Shown piece after piece: positions 20,977-34,163 of a stretch of 64,000 bases of DNA. The DNA lies in assembly GCA_030512335.1 (NCBI GenBank), contig JAULSU010000004.1:3100001-3164000 (forward strand), written 5' to 3'. Source of the stretch: Immersiella caudata. Lineage: Eukaryota; Ascomycota; Sordariomycetes; Sordariales; Lasiosphaeriaceae. Position 1 is the first letter of the stretch. Each line of letters opens with the position of its first letter. The translations under genes were made by a program, and so were the position numbers. The notes below the pieces were generated by a model. That model was not told the DNA's origin. It saw only the letters and a program-made list of their open reading frames with translations, and ran no database searches.

Positions 20977-22863
20977 GTTTGCGGTGGAAGGGCACTGAGA
21001 TGTTGGAAGGGGGGTATCGAAAACACCAGCCAAGAGATTGAGAGGTATAAGTAAGAGAGGTCAATAACGGTCCTCGCCCAACCACACTCCTGCCAGTCGA
21101 GAGATGCGATGGCAGAGACGAGTGAGCCCCAGGACGAGGGAGAGCACCAATAAAAGACGCCACGACGTCAGCAGCGCCGAGCCGAGGCTCTCCAGCGACG
21201 AGCGCATGAACGAGATCATGATGTTTTCCCTCCCTTCCCCGGCAAGCGGCAGGCAAGCCGCCGTGCCACGCGAACCGAGCGATGCGTTTACTCGGGTGCG
21301 ATGCGATGGCCTCGTCCCACGGTACCAACAGACGTCCTGCGTGGTTCGCTGCCAGCAGTACCAGCAGATCTCATCTCATCGCTCTCTTCTCCTTGGTGGA
21401 ACCAGAACTGCCGATCTCTTTTTTTCTCTCTTCCGAAAATTCCAAAGATAAAAATCGAAATTGAGCAAGAGTTGGATTGCAAGAGCAAACGCAATCAATC
21501 TCCTTCACGCCACCCATCACAACCCAAATGCACACTCTCCACGTAGACGTCTCGCAACCGTCTCGAACTGAACACCCGGCATTGACCAACGCCATGCCAT
21601 ACCATCCAATGCCATGCCCGACTTGCCGAGCGGCATTCCCTCCAAAGGCCACCTGCGTTGCACGTAAAATCTGGGGTTTTGCAACAGGCTAAACTCGCGT
21701 TTGTCCTGCTTCCCCTCAGCCCTTTCCAACATCCAACTCGTACATCCCGGGACTTGGTAGAGTATGTATTGTTTGCTGTCGGAATCTCTTAATAAACAGG
21801 AAACCCTAGACTGGGATTCGCAAGATAATGAGCAACGTGGTTGATATGCCGTGTGTGACATGGCGCGTGGTCGCTCCGAAATGAGGGGGCTCCACTGCAG
21901 CCGTTGGGACTCGACGACGGGAGGGAAGGTTTGAGGGAAAGAGCGAACGGTCTATCCGGGTCCAGATTTTGGGTTCGATTTGCTGGGATGCCCAGATTGG
22001 ATTTTGTGAGATCGGAGCTGGGGCGAAGGTCGCCCGTTTGCTGGTGATTACCCTTTCAACACGCCACAATGTGTTGACTTCAATTGCAATTGCATCAATC
22101 TCAGGCTCCCGATGGAATTGGCCAATTTTAGAGATGGGAAAAGCATGTGCTATCACACAAATGTGTGTGTCTCCTCACTATACCAAGCTTCAGGCAACAC
22201 AGCTTACACATGAAGTCATTCCCACGCAGCACCGCCTTCCTACCACGTGGGACGAGACCTCCTCCCCCGCACCCCGCATGAGGAGAGGCTTCATGCTCTA
22301 GAAGGTGGTCTAGATCATGCGCCATCTTGGCATCCCACCTGGGGGCGGCTCAAATGAACTGCATTCTAGAACCCAGCCGTTTCCCAAGAGGGCCAGCATA
22401 TGCATCTCACTCACATCTTGATGATCTCGAAGCTTTCAGTCATGAATTGTCATTCTCTTTCGTCCCATTTTGTGCTCTGCCTCGTCTATATGCCTCCAAG
22501 GCAACCTGTGTCCCACTCGGCTCCGTTGTATCCATTCCAAGGGCCTTATCCGTAAGCAACCAAAGTAGCCCAGTCCAGAATGCTGATAATATACTATACA
22601 GTCCAAAAAGATGCAAAACGCACATGCGATGCTCCCGGCCTTCCGACAGTTATCGAGAAGGCCCCTAGTCCATGCAATACGTAGGAGAGGCGTCCAAACA
22701 GGTTGGCATCAGCCAGTCCGTTCCCCCTTCGTGACCAGGGACTCGCAAACCCGTATCAATACAGCGTGCAGGAAAGCATCATAGTCGCGAAATGGCTTGC
22801 AATAAAAGCCCATCATGTAGGCATCAAGTCGTCATATCGTTCATTGGCGCATCGAAAGGAACA
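20977..22863. other. Intergenic region between the Ras-like and NIPA-like genes
   Basis: No gene supported. The first part is the promoter side of the Ras-like gene; the last part is the 3' flank of the NIPA-like gene. Open frames at 21104-21451 and 22703-23287 show no domains; the latter is antisense to a real exon. Confidence 0.4.
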
Positions 22864-25151
22864 TCATATGAAGGCGCCGTCACCCCCGGGGCCGTTCCCC
22901 CCGTCGGGCGGACTGTCCCGCCTCCCATGTGGTGGGGGCCGTGGTGGTGAATCGCCACTACTCCGGTTGCGGTCCCCACTCTGGCTCCTTTCCTTAAATC
23001 GCCGCCGTTGTTCCTCGTACGTAGCGATTTCTTCTTCTTCTCGCACAGTGGCCTTTTCATCGCTTCCTCGTCTCGGAGGTGTGTGGGTGATACTCGGTCC
23101 GTATCGCGACTGCTTGTCGTCGGTATACGGAGGGACCTCTTCCTCCTCCTCTTCCTTAAAGAGCTGCAAAGCAGGCATCGAACGCGAATTATGTGAGTCA
23201 CCCTTGACGAGACCCAGCCTTTCCTCTTCGGTAGACCCCTTCACTAAGGGGCTGGTGTATCCCCGAGACGCTGACCCTGGCCTGTGATGACGAGCATCCT
23301 GAACTCCATCGCCTCCGTGATCAGTGGCCTGATGTCTCCGGAAGATATTGTTGAAAGAGAACTGGCGCCTGGCAGAGTGCGGCGGGGGCGTTGACCCGCG
23401 CAGCATACTGCCAGTCTCGGTTGGTTCTGGCACACGACCGCGCTCCCCTCCGAACTGTACATGGCGAGCAGAGCTGGACCCGCTACGCTCACTAATGTTG
23501 CGGGAACCATTGGTACCTGGGCGCGCGCCGTACGTCCTTCCCGGATCATATGCGGTGTCGTCGTCGGCCTTTTGTCCTGGCACCACGATTTCGGTGAGCT
23601 GCACGGGGTGGACCGGAGTCTGTGTCTTAGAGGGGTCCGGTGCCGGCCGGAAATCGGGATGCCCGGGAAGCAGCACGCTGCGCGCACGGTTGCGAATCGT
23701 ACCGACTAAGCTAGAGAGGGCCGGAGACGCTGGTCTATCAGCGGCAGCTAGCTCCTCCTCAGTCGGGAAATGCGACCAGCCCAGCGGCGGATGTGGCGTT
23801 GGAGTGGGGAGGACGGGGAAAGGGCTTGGCGATGTCATGGACCTCGCTCGGTGGCTTCCAATCGTGGTCCTCCTGCGTCTCAAACCATCCCACTCAAACT
23901 GAGGCACGCCATCCTCGGTAACAGGCTCAAGCTGTTCTAGTCGCTTCTCCTCATTCAGCCGCTTCAGTTCTTCGAACTCCATTCTCATCCGAGCAGATGA
24001 GATTCTTCTAACAATGGCAGCTGTGCCACGGATTGCGTCCGCCTTCGGCTCGGTTTCAGGTTGCTCTTGCTCCGCGATGGCCCGGACCTGGTCCAGGTCT
24101 CCAGAGAAGACTGCAGCGTCCGGAACGTCCTTTGCAGACTTGGAGAGCTGCAGCAGGACGACGCCAGAGCAGATGGTCAAGAACCCGTTCACTACTGTGA
24201 TGATAGAAGTGGGTGTACCCTTGAATCCCTTAAATAGAACGGTAGAGGTGATGATGGTAGTACTAGTAAAGTAGACGTAGTAGGTTGGCGTGACTAGGGC
24301 GGCGTTGAAGAGATTGAGAGCTTTCTGTGGCACGGTCAGACTATGCATAACGATCTTGCTGTCAGTTGACTTACATTTAGGTAGATGATCTCGGTCAGGA
24401 GGGTCGCGATGACGAAAACCAACAGCACGTAGAGGAACCACTGGTTGAACTGCGGAGTCCCCTGAGCCTGGGCGATGATGGCGGCGCCCAGCCCCTGAGT
24501 TGCGACAACGCTGAGGCCACCCACCCAGCTGCAAATCGAGATGTAGACCAACATGTTCTTCTTTCCATATTTCGGGCCCAGCCAGACAGCTACCACGGTT
24601 GATCCGATGAGGACCACGCCCGCGTAAGTCAAGAACCACGGCGTCACAACGAAGGACTGCATTTGCTGGATGTTGGCGACGGATGATTCCTGTGGCCCAT
24701 TCATGACGATGACGACCGAGCCGACGATGCACAAAAAGCACGCAACTTTTCCAACCATGCTCAGCCGCTCTTTGAGGAATATCGCCGAGAGGATCGTCGT
24801 GATGACAACCGAGAGGGCGCCGAGTGGTGTAACTAGGATGGCGTCGGTAAAAGCGTATGCAGCGAAATTGAGGCCCTCGCCCACAATCATCAAGACCATG
24901 CCTGCCCACCAGTAAAAGTTCTTCAGGTATCCGTATCCCTCGCCGGCAACCTCATTGTATTTCTCGTTCGCCCGCAAAAGTCCAACCTTCTTCAACACAA
25001 ATGACGTTCCGATGAATGCTCCTGAGCCAATAGCAAGACCTATTCCGACTGCCTTGAACACTGGTGGTCGTGATGCAGCGTCAGGGCTAGGACCGCCCGC
25101 GCGGGCGTATATCCTTTGCGCATCGTCGAAAATCTGTATCGCTTGGTCCAT
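22864..25151 (-). CDS. NIPA-family magnesium transporter with long cytosolic tail
   Basis: Exons 25151-24375 and 24324-22864, giving 745 residues. The NIPA/DUF803 family forms multi-pass membrane transporters, several of which carry Mg2+. Residues about 30-330 hold roughly nine hydrophobic segments with family signatures: GSGAFIGTSFVLKKVGLL, FYWWAGMVLMIVGEGLNFAA, FTDAILVTPLGALSVVITT, IFLKERLSMVGKVAC and, after the intron, LVTPTYYVYFTSTTI. The 50-nt intron (24374-24325; GTAAGT donor, CTGAC, CCACAG) falls between IIYLN and KALNLF, within a membrane segment. The last 400 residues are hydrophilic and disordered, rich in Ser, Pro, Arg and Glu, with many potential phosphorylation sites. Such tails are usual in filamentous-fungal members and absent from animal ones. 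The substrate is inferred from the family only. Confidence 0.88.
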
Positions 25152-28049
25152 GGCCGTGTGATATGGCGCAGACGACGACGATGTCGTCGCTGCGAGGGAG
25201 CTGTCGATGTCTATTCCAAAGCCAGTTGTCCTTTTCCTTTCATCTCAAAACTCAGAGTCAAGTATCGGTCCAAGCGGCCCAGAGCTCGGTTCCGCGAGAC
25301 CTAACAGTGACGTCGCAGTTGCGCAAATGGCGGCATCAACTTGGATCGTTCGGTTCCGGATCTAACGTTGTGGTAAATCGGCGGGCATAAGGAGTAGACG
25401 AGGCCGTAGAAGAGTATCCAAATCGGATTTCGTGCTGCGCGTTGACCTAGACGGCGTTCGCAGGCGTTTGGGCGGTGGGTTTGGCCGCGTGGTGTGTGGG
25501 CAGATCGAAGCGCCCGAGACAGCGGGGTGGAGAAGCTGGCGGGTGGTCGTGGGCAGAGCTGTGGGGGAGCTGGGACAAGAATCGTCGGAGGATACTGTGT
25601 GCAGATGTAGATTGATCAGATGGAGAGGTTGGGCCCGTCCTTGAGACGTTTGCTGCGAGAGGGCAGCCGATCCAGGGTGTTCCCCAAACAGGCAGGGTTG
25701 CTTAGTGGTTGCTGCGCAATGACAAGATCCCCACCAAAACAGGGAACTTCGGGAGAGATCGATAAAAAAGGAGAGCCAACAAAAAAAAAGCTGGGTATGA
25801 TTTAAGCGCCGCTGAGTCGCAGAAACTCCCAAAAAGAAGGCGGGATCGCAGAAACCCCCCAAGTTTATCCAGCGGGAGGGTGAGTTCGCTATTTTAGAGG
25901 GAGACGGCTCGACATCTGCAGGCTAGACGCAAGGGCTCGCAGGAGGTGATAGTGCGGAGCGTCGACAGCTGAAGTCCGATCCAGACAGCGGCCGTTCTGG
26001 CCCAGTAACCGTCAGCCCCACACAGCTTCAACCTGTCGCCGTCCACGTTTGCAAAGCTTCAGGGTCCGCGATCAACGCCAAAACAGCCCCCAGGAAACGT
26101 CTTCGTCCCCAACGCAATCTACTTGATCGCACGACACTTGTGTGCGCAACCGAACGGCTCCGCAGGCGGTCCCATGAGTAACAAACTCCCGTCAGCGGCG
26201 TCGTCGGGTCGCTCGCCACATGTGGCCCGTCTACCGTATCTTATCAGTCCAAAAATGGCTGGTGACGGAGGTGTGGACGCCCCTCGATCGGTGTGCGGTG
26301 TTTCGAAGCGGGATTTCTGGAACCGCAGGGGTTGTTTGGGTACACGGCGGCACCCCACCACCTTCTCAAGTGGTCCTCCAGGTCCGTCTCGTCCTGGAAC
26401 GGCCATTCGCTAGCACAGCCCTCACGTTCTCGTCTCGGCTGCCGGCCGCATGCGGGATACGTACTTGTGTGCGCGGATTTTGAGAAGAGCGAGCCCTCCG
26501 TTTCCCTCTGTGCGGCAACGCGCTCATGCCGATGCTAGGCTTTCGCAACGCTGAAGTCCGCAGGACCACTCGTCAAATGCTACCGTAGAACGCCCAGTGA
26601 TGTCAACTGCCAGATGGCAAAAGCGCAAGATCACTTTGTTTGATAGGCTGGGATCTGCCAAACCTGCGGCTCACTGTCGGAAAGGGGTGGGGGGTGTTGG
26701 GCGACTTCGTCCCAGCTCTAAGAACCCCCAGCAGCGAGCCCTGGTCGATGATGCGATAGGACCAGGGTTCGCAGCGGTCCCTGAATGCCCGGATCTCAAC
26801 TCAACATCTCATCGCCTTATCGGTGCGCAGCTCACGTCAGAGAAACCACGATACAGTTGGCTCGACAAGGCTAGAGCGACGAGTTGCGAGAGAAGGAGAG
26901 ATGCGCGCCAACATGCAAAAGATACGCTCAAGACTACTCTACTTGCACGGAAGTGCTGCGATCGCTGGTCGGGCACACTCCCTTGCGACAGAGCGCGCAA
27001 CAGGAGAACCGGGATCTGGTTTTCCTTCACCATTGGACAGATTCCCATGCGCCCGGCTAAGCTGGCCGCAGACACTCGAACAGTTGATCTAACCAAGAAT
27101 AGTCGTCACGCAAGCAAGGCCATCTCCGGTCGACCTTTGACAGCGGCTGCTGTAACACTCTTCAGGTCTTTGTCGATGTTGGCCGTGTCGAGTTTGGGAT
27201 GCTTCAAGCCTGAAGTTTCCCGTCACGGAGCATCATATGGGCATTGCTATTCCCCGGCACTGCATTAGTGTACCTCCTCCTGCCGTCAACCAGGCACGGC
27301 AGAGCGGGCGCCCCCAGAACGATTTGCGGTGGTGCCAAGATGGGAGGTTGTCGATCCTCTCCGTCTCGTAACCTGGAATGGATGAAGACGTCATTGTTTT
27401 GGCCGCGCCCGCCAAAAACTTCCGAAGCCATGAAGCTGAACAAGGCCATTGCTTCTATCACATCCCCAAAGAATTACCAACATCTATGCTCGCATGTCGT
27501 CAACATGCGTGCTTGGGGCGCCAAAACGCAAGTCATCGTTGGGGCCTTACCACAAATAGATCCCGCGGCATGGATCAATGCGCAGAGGGGTTTGGTGCTG
27601 TGCCGCCCAATGCTTATTGTCGCGTCCACTATCTTCGGATAAGTCCATCGTGGAGAGCAAGACGCTCAACCGAATGTTAGGGTCGCAGTGCTAAATACGG
27701 GGGGCTTTGTAGACTTCTTCTGCTGGAAATACTTTCAGGCAGCAAGTGATCGAACACCCTGAACGGAGATAGCGGCAAAAAGAGACGAGCCTCGTGCTGC
27801 ATAGTGAGGCATCACGAAGGCCTTGCTTAACCTTCGCCTCGCTAGGCTTGCCATGGTCGCACTTCAAGAAACATCGATCGCATTCAAAAGAGGGCCCCAA
27901 ATGAGTTGAGGGAATCGTAGGTAATCGATGACTGGCTTCAAAGCAAAACGAGAGCAGCATACTTCAGTTCCCATTGCACACCCCCTACCTATCGCAGCAT
28001 TCAGATCCCCTTGTCGACGCCGTCGATCTCGCCCCTGAGAGGTGGTGAG
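25152..28049. other. Long intergenic region (2.9 kb)
   Basis: It contains the promoter side of the NIPA-like gene (25152 to about 25900) and the 3' flank of the SDR gene. The longest open frame (26597-27268) is rich in Arg, Ser and Ala, has no recognisable domain and no ordered codon bias, so it is not annotated. No repeats or transposon ends were seen. Confidence 0.4.
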
Positions 28050-29183
28050 CTACCACGGAACCTCAGCGCCATCGAAGTTTAAGAACTTTCCTGACGTCTC
28101 AAGGGTCAAGTTGTCAATCTGCACCCGTTCGTGATTAGCCAAGTGGCAGTCAGCAGTTGCTGCGTCCAACTTACCCGTTCAACAACCGCCTTTGCACTAT
28201 CCCAGACCTCCATAGGTGGCTCCGGGAAATCCACCGCGTCAGCAAGTAGCTGCCCCATCGGAGTCTTGACCCATCTGTCCCCAGGTTCAGCAATTCTTCT
28301 TATTGTCCAAACCCCTCAACCCCCAAAGTAAGGAAACTACTCACCCAGGATGCACAATCCCCACAACCAACCCCTTCTCCTTATAGTCCACACTCAACTT
28401 CTTCCCAAACCAATTTACCGCCGCCTTGGACATCCCATACGCAGTGCTTGGGAAACTCTCCACCCCCAGAGATGCAATGCTTCCCACGGAGCTGCTCACA
28501 ATCACAAACTTCTTGATCTCCGAGTTGTCCAACAGCGGCCAAGTGGCCTGGAAGAGCTTCACCGTTCCGACGGTGTTGACTGTGAAGTCGTGGAGGATGT
28601 CGGAGGGTGTGGTGGCGGGGATGGGTTTGAAGCCGGAGGAGGCACCTGGATGGTGTCAATCAGGGGGCATAGGAGAAGGCAGAAGGGGGGGGAGGGGGTC
28701 ATACCAGCGTTGGCGATGACCACGTCGAGGTGGTTGATGGAGTGGGTGTTGCGCAGGCGCTGGGCGAGGGTTGAAGAGGAGATGGATTCGTCGGACTCGT
28801 CGAGGAGGAGCTCGATGTGGCGCGAGGTAGGATGTGCGGCGATGCCGGTATTGGTGGGCTTGCGCGAGGTGGTGATAACGGTTACATTTTCGCGCTGGGC
28901 GAGGATGAGGCCGATGTGTTGACCGATGCCTAGGGGGGGTTGTTAGCGGGCGCCGGGCTGTGAGTTGGGAGAGGTTGAGGGGATTGGCGGAAAGGGGTTA
29001 GAGGGCTGCAAGTAACATTGTCGTATTCGCAGTGAATTGATGCAGCGAGAGCGAAAAACGAGACCATCTGCGCTGTTTACGAAGCTCGTGTGACGATGTT
29101 GAGGTGAAGATGGGGATGGAAACCTGAGCTTTTGGCTTACCCCTATTTCCGCCAGTGATGAGGTAAACAGTGCTCTTCGACAT
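28050..29183 (-). CDS. Classical short-chain dehydrogenase/reductase
   Basis: Five exons in coding order: 29183-29141, 28929-28705, 28645-28345, 28274-28175 and 28118-28050, giving 245 residues. It is an NAD(P)(H)-dependent oxidoreductase of the Rossmann fold. The cofactor motif TGGNRGIG (residues 10-17) is completed only by joining exons 1 and 2. NAG lies at the exon 2-3 junction, followed by the structural Asn in FTVNTVGT (Asn113), Ser in FVIVSSSVGS, and the catalytic pair Tyr159 and Lys163 in YGMSK. VHPGWVKTPMG spans the third intron and the C-terminus is SGKFLNFDGAEVPW, typical of fungal members. Introns are 211, 59, 70 and 56 nt. All five pieces keep phase. The substrate cannot be predicted. 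No clustered biosynthetic genes surround it. Confidence 0.92.
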
Positions 29184-29729
29184 CTTGGCGCCTGACAAAG
29201 TCTGGGAACGAAAAGTCGGGTATGTGCCGATAACGGATGGATGGTGGCAATAAATGCAGTAGCGAAACACCTCCTTGCTTTTGATAGAACCAGACGGGAT
29301 CAGTTAGTTTGCAATCCTGGTGGACGCCAGAAGAGGAGAAAAGGGGGGAAGAATGGTTACGGTCGGAGGGGTTTGAGAAGGAGCCTGGTTATACCCACGC
29401 GTGACCAATCAGCACCATACCCAGCCACAGGCAGCCAAGCACTCCCCGAGATCTCCGGATCACGTCTGAAAGGGGCTCGCATGGAAGATGCTGCATCTAG
29501 TCACATATATATAAGGTGGATAATACAATAATACATGGTGCTCGCTGTACATGAGCCACCCCGCTTCGCCATCAGTCGTAAATTCAGTCGCTCATCCCAG
29601 ATGGTATCCCTTGCGGAAACGCCAAAAAACATAAAAATGAATCCCAGGTTTGTCTTGACCCAGCCAATACGCCCCGCCAAGCCTGCCAGCTCAGGAGTCC
29701 CCAAAACCAAGATGCCACGCCGCCCTAGT
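29184..29729. other. Intergenic region between ADA2 and the SDR gene
   Basis: ADA2 ends and the SDR gene begins here, both on the minus strand, so this is the SDR promoter plus ADA2 3' flank. A TATATATAAG sequence lies near 29505. No gene supported. Confidence 0.4.
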
Positions 29730-31457
29730 TCAAGCCTTGATAACCCAGCCTGCGTTTACCATGAAGTCAAATATCCTCCCGCCCTTCTGGGAATCTAGTC
29801 GGCATATTTCCTTGGCCTGTTTCTTCTTGAGGCTTCCATTGCCTTTGACGGCTTCCTTAATAATTTGCTCCTTGATCATCAGGTACGGCTTCGGCTGCAG
29901 CCTTAGAGCCTCGCACAGCTTGGCCTCTTCTTCGGTGAGGAGGTGTAGGTCAGGGGCGTTATCCTGGCTGAGAGGTAGTGGCTGGACGCCAGGAATGGGC
30001 TGAGGCACAAACTTGTGCTTTGATGTTGTGGTGCCATTTGCGACAACGACGCTGCCGCCGTTCACGTGGTTTCCATTGACGGCGGCGTCCCCGTTGACTC
30101 CATTCGCGGTCTCCCCGTTCTTCACCGCGTTGGGGTTGGCCATGCGGATCGGCAGCTCGGGCGCCACCAGCAGGGCAGCACCACTGGGGGGCTCTGGAGG
30201 CGGTTGTTGCTTCCCGCGTTGAGTGGTAGCCAGCCTCTCGCGATCCATGGATCCGAGAGGAATGGCTTTTTGTATGCGGGAGGCTTTCTCCTGCTCGAAC
30301 TTTTCTCCACTCTTCAAATCCCCAATGCGCAGGCTGCGCCATTCCTGTAATTGGGCAATGGCTTGCCTCAGGTTGAGTTCGTCGACCAGCCCCTGGCAGA
30401 ATTGCTCAAAGTCATCCCGGTTCATCATCCGCGCAAAGGGTTTCGCTCTGTTGAGGAGATCCCTTTCCTCCTTCGACCGCTTTTTCTCACTCTTAGTGTT
30501 CTCCCGGTAATCAAGTAGATTGTGTTCGAAAATGACCTTCTTCCGTTCCGCTCGTTGCGTCAGCCGGCAGTTGTAGATGTCCATGACAGTAAGCTTCAGC
30601 TCCATCTCAGGCTCCAGTTCGCCGGTGCGCGGATTGATGCCATCCCCAGGATCGAACTGCATGAGCTGGACAGCTTCTTCGGCTTCGTTTGCGTATTCCG
30701 TCTCAAACTCCAACCGCCCTGGCATGTAGCCTTGAATCTCGTGGCACGCGGGTACGCTGGCGGTGGGCTTGGTCTTTGGTTGCAGGGTTGGCGCATTCTT
30801 CTGTGCCTCTCGTCGGTCCTCAATCCTTCGTTTTTTGCGAGCCTGAAACTCCTCTCTCGATATCTCTGTGGCCAGCTCCATGTCGTGTGGGCTGCATCTT
30901 TTGGGAAGTGGGAAGTTGGGCGAGTCAACATAGACCTTGAGATAATGGTCCCTAACCTCATCTTTTTGGCGGTACCCGCCGATATGGTCTGCGATGTCTG
31001 ACCATGACCCCAGGCCGTAGATCTCGGCACCCTCTATGAGAAGCATCTCCTCGTCGGCGCCCCATTCTTGGTCGAATATGGGGAAGGAGTTTTGTTCGAT
31101 CACTCGGAATGGGTGTGTTGCAGGCTGGTGCGCGTTGCTCGCCGAACCATTGGCAAAACATTGAACGCAGAGATCATACTCGTTGCAAGCGCTGTGGGCG
31201 CATCGGATCCGCACCTATTCAGAGCAGCAATATGAGCCTATGTCCTACGAGAGGCATCGTGGACCCCACATCCACGTCGCGGTCGCACTGGCGGCGCACG
31301 CGCGCGGAACCAGCGTGCGGTTGGCATGCGGGGCAGGAGGGGGTGTTGGGAACTTTATGCTTACCGTCGATGTGATGTCCGCAGAGCAGACATCGCAAAC
31401 ATACTTGACTCCTCCCTCTCCCCCTCTGGCAGCCGTCTTCTTTCGGATGACGCCCAT
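29730..31457 (-). CDS. ADA2: SAGA/ADA transcriptional adaptor Ada2
   Basis: Exons 31457-31365 and 31214-29730, giving 525 residues. Ada2 binds and stimulates the histone acetyltransferase Gcn5 in the SAGA and ADA complexes. The order of domains is standard. A ZZ zinc finger (about 19-65) begins KYVCDVCSADIT and, after the intron, continues with RCAHSACNEYDLCVQCF. A SANT domain (about 80-127) starts EWGADEEMLLIEGAEIYGLG and ends near DHYLKVYV. The central ADA region includes GYMPGRLEFETEYANEAEE and NCRLTQRAERKKVIFEHNLL. A C-terminal SWIRM domain starts near LCEALRLQPKPYLMIKEQI and ends GGRIFDFMVNAGWVIKA. The 150-nt intron splits the ZZ finger, and splicing is needed to restore the cysteine pattern. 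The start ATG at 31457 gives the usual short basic leader. Length is normal. Confidence 0.95.
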
Positions 31458-34163
31458 GTTGAAGATAGTTCGAGGGTGGGGAGATCAGTTATCCGACAGG
31501 GGCCGCAGGGCTGAGGGCGACATCAGCAGCAGCCGCAAAACGCGAGAAAACTCGGCCAAAAACGTTGCAATCGACAGACCATGAGAAGGCGATTCGAATG
31601 CGACGCGTGTTTTGATGGATCAGGCCCCTTGAGGCCGACGAGCGTGATGGAAGTTACGATTGTCGATGCCTTTCTGGTTTCGGTTCGTGGGTCAATCCCG
31701 GATGGAGGCAGCAACAACTAGTGCCATTTTTGGCTTGGAAGGCGCAGAGCTGCATATCCGGGGTTCTTCCGGTGTTTTGCCGCCACCAACCTCCGGTCTC
31801 AGCTTGCGCCACCCCCATGCGCCACAACAGCAAGTGGCTGGTGATCTCCTTTATCTCCGATAATTTACCCCAGCTTGCGCGTTCCACGGATCAACTTCCC
31901 ATCCCAATCCGCCATGAAAACCCGCCGACAAGACCGTCCATGAGCCGCAAACCTATTGTATTGTAACCAGCCCAGATCGTATACAAAGTGCCTGTTCGTC
32001 TCGGCCACACAGATGGAGGGCGTGTCGATCAAGCAAGAACCCATTCGCGCTGCGGCAGTTGACAGATCACTTGATTCGATGGCGAACACTCACGCCTCGG
32101 CTCCCCGCACAAGAGAAGTCGTAGAACCGTCCGTCACATATAGGTATCACGGAATGTTATGGTCCTTTTGGACTCCAACGATGGATCCAAGACCCGAGAA
32201 GGAGCGCGTCTGGCCACCAACCCGTCCATCGCTCCGCAACTGTTGACTGACTCTTCGTCGGACTCCATTTCCATTGGCTCGCATCACTCAGCCGATCCCG
32301 TGCCAGCCTCCGTCCCTCCATCGCAAACGTCCCGAAGATAAGGATGTCGGTAGTTGTTGAAGTCGCAATTTTTTCATTCTCAACGGTGCATCGCGACCAC
32401 TGAGCTAGTCCAGGTGGCTGACGCGGGATCTCAAACCGGTAGGCAACCAATCGTACGGCAAGCATCTTGCATCCTGCAAATCATAGTATCGAATGCCGGC
32501 ACTTTGTCTTTCCAATTGAGCGGATTCTTCTTCCCGAACAAGATTTTGAGGTTCCATTCCCTTCAGCCATCTCCTACCACAGAACCCCTCCCAAAAATGT
32601 CGATGATATTGATGCAGTTCGTACATATGCCGCCGCAAGCTGAAGGGCCAGGATGAGTTCACTTCAGCCGCCAATGACGACGAGTGCATCGCATGCTGCC
32701 CGCGCTTGGCACGAAGATCGTGGGGTATGTTCGTCAACCCTCAAGACATGTTGGGGAAAAGAAGCTTTGCTGGGCGACAAATCCTCAACCTGAGATTCCC
32801 AGCCATTTGCTAAAGATCCACTGATGGCGTGAGCAGTGAGGCGTGCACAGCTGAAGAGTTAGCCCCCGCGGACACGTTTTTCCACGCCCTCAAATCGGAC
32901 AGTGGTGACATGGCAGCGGTGAATGGCATCTTTTGGCACTACCAGGCACGTGCTGGCCAGAGCCAACCGGATTTGAGAGAACAGACAAATATTGTTGCCC
33001 TCAATGCAATTCCAAGATGCCAGTGGCGCTCTGCTGGCAGAAAAATCGCGACGGCTCTGCGGAGTGCACCACGCCAGCCCCACGAGGAAGGGCACCCAAC
33101 GTCAAAAAGGGGAAGGCGCAACAAGCGGGCGATGAAGGCCCAGAACGCCTCGTTGAGCGCTGGCTGGAATCCTGCAAATCTCGCCGTTCGCCGAAGGAAT
33201 GGATCGGTTTGATCGCACAGCCCGACACGAGCCAGTTAGCAATGCTTTCGGCTCGAGACCCCTCAAGAGACCAACGCCCGGCGCTGATCCGGCGCTTTTG
33301 CCGTTTGGGTGCGATGGGTCGTCGTGCCTGGTGCGACAGGGGCCGTGTGCACCTCTCGCCAACAGCTCCCTCTTTTTGATACACAGACTCGACAGCGCTA
33401 CACGTGCACCAAACTACCCGCTGCCCTGCCACCAAAAGCCGGCCGCTCATGTCCAAGCAAGCTGGAGTCCCCGCCTGGTGGGATTCGAAAGGAAAATAAG
33501 AAGGCGGTGGTGTGAGCATGCTAGATGAGATGTGGTGGCTTTGTTGGTCCTCCTGGCTTCTGCCGCTCCGCATCCGGCGCGCATCCACCTCAGGTCGGCG
33601 GTCGTGATGGGATATATGTACTTGGTATATCGCGCCTTCTTAATTTTTTTTGGCTGCATGCGAAGCTGCGAAGGAACGCGGCCAGCAGCTGACCTCTCGG
33701 TGCCTTTAGCCTGTCTTATCCCCATCACACATACTTTGCAGCACGCTCACTGCTCGGGAACTTTGAGGCGCGCCCCGCGACAAACACGCAGGCCCGCCAG
33801 TTTCCTTTAATTGAGGATCTATTCACCCGGCCGGCCGGGACGGAGACGACAGCGGATAGGCCTGGACCCTGGACCCTCGCTCACCCACACCCGCACCCGC
33901 TCAATCTCGACTGCCCTACCCATTGAATTTTTTTGTATTGCGGCTGCCAGCAAAACCACGCAACTTAACGACTTGAATTATTGGCATCCCGCCTTCCCAT
34001 CTCCCGTTTCCGAACAGGCGAGCACCCCACCCCAGGAATTCAATATAAACGCCAATGTCTCTGCCCACACATCACCCCTCTAAGAGAAGAAGAGCATTGT
34101 TCAGTTCGTCATATCCATCTCCTGCCCCAGCCACCTCCGCAAGGTAGCAGAAGCTCGCCCGCC
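31458..34163. other. Long region between the divergent ADA2 and SGNH hydrolase genes
   Basis: About 2.7 kb with no supportable gene. The frames at 32829-33212, 33001-33588 and 32933-33379 lie over one another on both strands, with no domain and no consistent codon bias. The last 350 bp before 34164 are C-rich and probably promoter and leader of the SGNH hydrolase. Confidence 0.4.

Noticed and set aside
26597..27268. Open frame of 223 codons in the gap before the SDR gene
   Set aside because: No domain, erratic composition rich in Arg/Ser/Ala, no codon bias, and overlapping frames on the other strand of similar length.
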